Source: Pseudoalteromonas sp. Z1A8 (lineage in GTDB: Bacteria; Pseudomonadota; Gammaproteobacteria; Enterobacterales; Alteromonadaceae). Taken from it: a DNA stretch of 64,000 bases. Below, one piece after another: positions 61,527 through 64,000 of the stretch (its first letter is position 1; each line of letters opens with the position of its first letter). Location: assembly GCF_011378855.1 (NCBI RefSeq), contig NZ_WTLB01000018.1, positions 1 through 64,000 on the forward strand. Reading direction: 5' to 3'. Both the position numbers and the translations under genes were made by a program. Below the pieces are notes generated by a model, which made no database searches, was not told where the DNA came from, and worked only from the letters and a program-made list of their open reading frames with translations.

Positions 61527-62519
61527 ATGAGTAACCCAATTAAAGCCATTGTTATTAATAAAGAAGATAATAACTACAGCGCCTCATTATCGACTATCGA
61601 AAGTAGTGATTTACCAAACGAAAATGTATCTATTGACGTGCTATACAGCACACTTAACTATAAAGATGGTTTAGCAATTACTGGTAAAGGCCCCGTTGTA
61701 CGCAGTTTTCCTATGGTGCCGGGCATAGATTTAGTGGGCACTGTTACACATTCCACCAGCGATGAATTTAAAGGTGGCGATAACGTAATATTAAATGGCT
61801 TTGGTGTAGGCGAAAAACATTGGGGTGGACTTGCTCAAAAAGCGGCACTTAGTAGCAATTGGCTAATCCCCCTACCTGCTGGTATTTCACCTAAACAAGC
61901 TATGCAAATTGGTACAGCCGGTTATACCGCCATGCTAAGTGTGATAGCTCTTGAAAAACAAGGCATTACTCCAGAGTCTGGCGAAATACTGGTAACCGGT
62001 GCTAATGGTGGCGTGGGTAGCTTTGCTATTTATTTATTAAATCAACTTGGGTTTAACGTTACGGCGGCAACAGGTCGATTAGATCAAAGTGAATATTTAA
62101 AAGAGCTTGGCGCTTCACACGTAATTGATCGAAATGAGCTTTCAAACCCGGGTAAGCCTTTGCAAAAAGAGCGTTTTGCAGCGGCAATAGATTCGGTAGG
62201 CAGCCATACACTGGCAAATATTTGTGCATCATTAAAATATGGAGGTGTAGTAACAGCATGCGGACTTGCACAAGGTATGGATTTACCAGGATCAGTTGCG
62301 CCATTTATATTACGTGGTGTATCTCTTATAGGGATTGATAGCGTAATGCGCCCTAAAGCCGACAGAATTGAAGCATGGGATCGTTTAGCTAAATTAGTAA
62401 GCGCTGATTATTTAGATAAAATTTCGACAGAAATTACGCTTGATCAAGTAATTGATAACGCAGAGCAACTTATGGAAGGTAAAATTCGTGGTCGTGTTGT
62501 AGTTAATTGCCAAAGTTAA
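61527..62519 (+). CDS. acuI: Acrylyl-CoA reductase AcuI (YhdH/YhfP family)
   Basis: NADPH-dependent medium-chain reductase of 330 residues that turns toxic acryloyl-CoA to propionyl-CoA. Typical segments: Y-S-T-L-N-Y-K-D-G-L-A near residue 40, P-M-V-P-G-I-D-L-V-G-T near 62, the Rossmann motif T-G-A-N-G-G-V-G-S-F-A near 153, and G-V-S-L-I-G-I-D-S-V near 267. AAGGA precedes the ATG. With acuR upstream it forms a compact acrylate-detoxification unit; no DMSP lyase is in the window. Confidence 0.9.
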   Translation: MSNPIKAIVINKEDNNYSASLSTIESSDLPNENVSIDVLYSTLNYKDGLAITGKGPVVRSFPMVPGIDLVGTVTHSTSDEFKGGDNVILNGFGVGEKHWGGLAQKAALSSNWLIPLPAGISPKQAMQIGTAGYTAMLSVIALEKQGITPESGEILVTGANGGVGSFAIYLLNQLGFNVTAATGRLDQSEYLKELGASHVIDRNELSNPGKPLQKERFAAAIDSVGSHTLANICASLKYGGVVTACGLAQGMDLPGSVAPFILRGVSLIGIDSVMRPKADRIEAWDRLAKLVSADYLDKISTEITLDQVIDNAEQLMEGKIRGRVVVNCQS

Positions 62520-62591
62520 GCTATTTACTCTGTTAAAGCCTCGTTATTAAATTTATAATGCAATTTGTATTTTAATAATGAGGCAACACCT

Positions 62592-63008
62592 ATGAGCAAC
62601 CAAGAACTTTTCAGTAATAACCCACTGCAAGGCGTAAAATTAGAACAAGTGGTTGAAGAGCTGGTTGAACAATACGGGTGGGAACTCCTACACGCTTATT
62701 TACAACTTAACTGCTTTAAAAATAATCCTGATGTTAAGTCTGCGGTTAAATTTTTACGTAAAACACAATGGGCACAAGAAAAAGTAGATAACTTTTACCT
62801 TTATCGTCTTAAAAACTTACCTAAGCCTGATGATGTGCAATACGAATTACCGCCACGAGATCGCGTTATCCCCGCTGATCATAAACCTGGTGAGCCGTGT
62901 GAACTTAGTTTTGTTGATGCTAAACGTATTGTAGAGAAAAAAGAATCTAAGCAACGTGCTCGCGATCGTAAACAGCGTTCTAATTCTAGTAACCCTTGGG
63001 GTAACTAA
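62592..63008 (+). CDS. VF530-family (DUF2132) DNA-binding-like protein
   Basis: Protein of 138 residues. The first 70 match the VF530 domain, N-P-L-Q-G-V-K-L-E-Q-V-V-E-E-L-V near residue 9 and F-L-R-K-T-Q-W-A-Q-E-K-V near residue 57. This small helical domain resembles DNA-binding folds but has unknown function. A basic tail (R-I-V-E-K-K-E-S-K-Q-R-A-R-D-R-K-Q-R) may aid nucleic-acid binding. GAGG 9 bases upstream supports the ATG at 62592 over an earlier in-frame ATG. Confidence 0.8.
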   Translation: MSNQELFSNNPLQGVKLEQVVEELVEQYGWELLHAYLQLNCFKNNPDVKSAVKFLRKTQWAQEKVDNFYLYRLKNLPKPDDVQYELPPRDRVIPADHKPGEPCELSFVDAKRIVEKKESKQRARDRKQRSNSSNPWGN

Positions 63009-63026
63009 AAACTTATTAATTTAAGG

Positions 63027-63056
63027 TTGAAGAGCTGTTTATAAATAGCTCTTCGA
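63027..63056. terminator. Terminator-like hairpin
   Basis: The stem GTTGAAGAGCT and near-complement AGCTCTTCGAC lies between the convergent VF530 and DUF3859 genes. Confidence 0.6.
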
Positions 63057-63110
63057 CTATTTTCTCATTAACTTCAATTATATCCGCGTCACATAGCCAA
63101 TAAATAACAA

Positions 63111-63542
63111 TTAGTACCCTCGGTTTTTCCAAAAATCTGTTTCAGTGCGCTCTGCCTCTAATGCCACATTAAAAGTTTTATCAGCAATGATTTTTCCATT
63201 TAGTTCAATCGTCATTCGCCAATCACCCAATTTATTTTCTATTGGCAGCCAAAGTGTATCGCCTAAATAAAAGTTCCAATCACTGTTTTTAACGTATACA
63301 TCGCCTTCAAAAGGGTCCATCACATCACCGTTACTACTTGGAATATCAGGATGGTAAATACAATAATGAAGCTTTTCGCCTTTACCTTTTTTGATATTTA
63401 CGATTAAGCCAAACTCAATATCTACCTCAGCTATTACATTTGTTGTAAATTGCTCTATTTGTGGCAACGCTTTACTTTCACTATCCCACTTAGAGTAAAT
63501 ACCGTGACTTTGTAACGTCACTACAGGTTTTGTTTTAGCCAT
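63111..63542 (-). CDS. DUF3859 family protein
   Basis: Cytoplasmic-looking protein of 143 residues, mainly beta strands. It has the family's start (L-Q-S-H-G-I-Y-S-K-W), a central G-K-G-E-K-L-H-Y-C-I-Y-H-P and a closing F-N-V. Function is unknown. No membrane helix or signal peptide. The start is ATG at 63542. It is monocistronic and convergent with the VF530 gene. Confidence 0.8.
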   Translation of the reverse strand: MAKTKPVVTLQSHGIYSKWDSESKALPQIEQFTTNVIAEVDIEFGLIVNIKKGKGEKLHYCIYHPDIPSSNGDVMDPFEGDVYVKNSDWNFYLGDTLWLPIENKLGDWRMTIELNGKIIADKTFNVALEAERTETDFWKNRGY

Positions 63543-63748
63543 TAAGGTAGCCTTTTATGTTAGCTATTTTGGCATTAGTTTAACTTTTTGAAATTTTAAA
63601 ATAAAACACAATCTCATAAAGTTAAATCTCAACTTAGCTTTAATACTCCGCCTATTTACATAATTGCTAATTTGTCATCATTGTTTACACACTATTTGCA
63701 CAATTGCTGATTATTGTTTGAGTAACTTAATTGATCAGGTAGGCAGCA

Positions 63749-64000
63749 ATGAAACAATACGCACTTAATAATAAAAATCGAAATAGGATAAATGCTTTAA
63801 AGCTCACTTCTCTTGCTTTAATTGTTTCATCGTTAGTTGCATGTGGAGGTGGAGAAGGCATAGATGATAGCTTAGCAACTACAGAAAGCTCATCACAAAC
63901 CACTACAGATAATGGCACAGGTACCAGCAGTTCAACCCAAAGTGTACTTTGTGAATATAGCTACAGTGAATATAACGAGTCAGAGTCAGTACAAGCCACC
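63749..64000 (+). CDS. Lipoprotein, 3' end outside window
   Basis: Start of an exported lipoprotein; the first 84 codons are visible. A long basic N-region (M-K-Q-Y-A-L-N-N-K-N-R-N-R) leads to the hydrophobic L-A-L-I-V-S-S-L-V-A-C lipobox near residue 32, then G-G-G-E-G and a Ser/Thr-rich linker. The visible body begins V-L-C-E-Y-S-Y-S-E-Y-N-E-S-E-S-V-Q-A-T. This start resembles my memory of YHYH-domain proteins, a weak guess. The AGGTAGG upstream is a fair ribosome site. The gene runs past base 64000. Confidence 0.75.
   Translation, partial: MKQYALNNKNRNRINALKLTSLALIVSSLVACGGGEGIDDSLATTESSSQTTTDNGTGTSSSTQSVLCEYSYSEYNESESVQAT

Overview
The window looks like a chromosomal segment of a marine gammaproteobacterium of the Pseudoalteromonas type (order Alteromonadales). 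It is AT-rich. It carries a secreted GH86 agarase, TonB-dependent uptake, rhombosortase, MarC, fabA with a FabR-type operator, RMF, MiaE, and an AcuR/AcuI acrylate-detoxification pair. I see no rRNA, tRNA, CRISPR array or prophage. The genus is inferred from gene content and style, not from a search.

Region 1 (1-7.4 kb) is an accessory, repeat-rich stretch. It holds the end of a REP-associated tyrosine transposase (RAYT), then a second, gutted copy of the same element with a secreted agarase between its two surviving ends. After this come a PD-(D/E)XK-like protein, two membrane proteins, a paired intergenic repeat and half of an MFS transporter. Region 2 (7.5-13.3 kb) is an ABC exporter (one ATPase, two related permeases, the second frameshifted) in line with a TonB-dependent siderophore-type receptor. 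Region 3 (13.3-35.3 kb) is mostly housekeeping: MsrA, MarC, an esterase, a porin, an ABC-F factor that seems to start at AUU, purEK, a secreted EEP-family enzyme, an S9 lipoprotein peptidase, rhombosortase, gamma-glutamyltransferase, malic enzyme and MiaE.

Region 4 (35.4-47.3 kb) is the most unusual part: a small, divergent Tad/Flp-like pilus locus. Unit 1 encodes the secretin and a TPR lipoprotein. Unit 2 encodes a pilin-like protein, CpaB, the TadA ATPase, TadB, TadC and a large cysteine-rich pilin-like protein. Its last two genes encode a membrane hybrid sensor kinase with a degraded kinase core and a separate receiver that duplicates the sensor's own receiver. Each unit is preceded by the same palindrome and a sigma-54-type -24/-12 element, so both are probably switched on together. 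No prepilin peptidase, TadZ or TadE/F/G is present here.

Region 5 (47.2-51.4 kb) is decaying DNA: tandem REP/BIME repeats, an alpha/beta hydrolase with one nonsense codon, and the remains of a sugar ABC/porin operon next to an intact SorC-type regulator. Region 6 (51.4-64 kb) is ordinary core sequence: a receiver plus MoxR/DUF58/transglutaminase operon, an Na+/H+ antiporter-like carrier, a thioesterase, a QueD-like/M23 pair, fabA, rmf, acuR-acuI, a VF530 protein, a DUF3859 protein, and a lipoprotein cut by the right edge.
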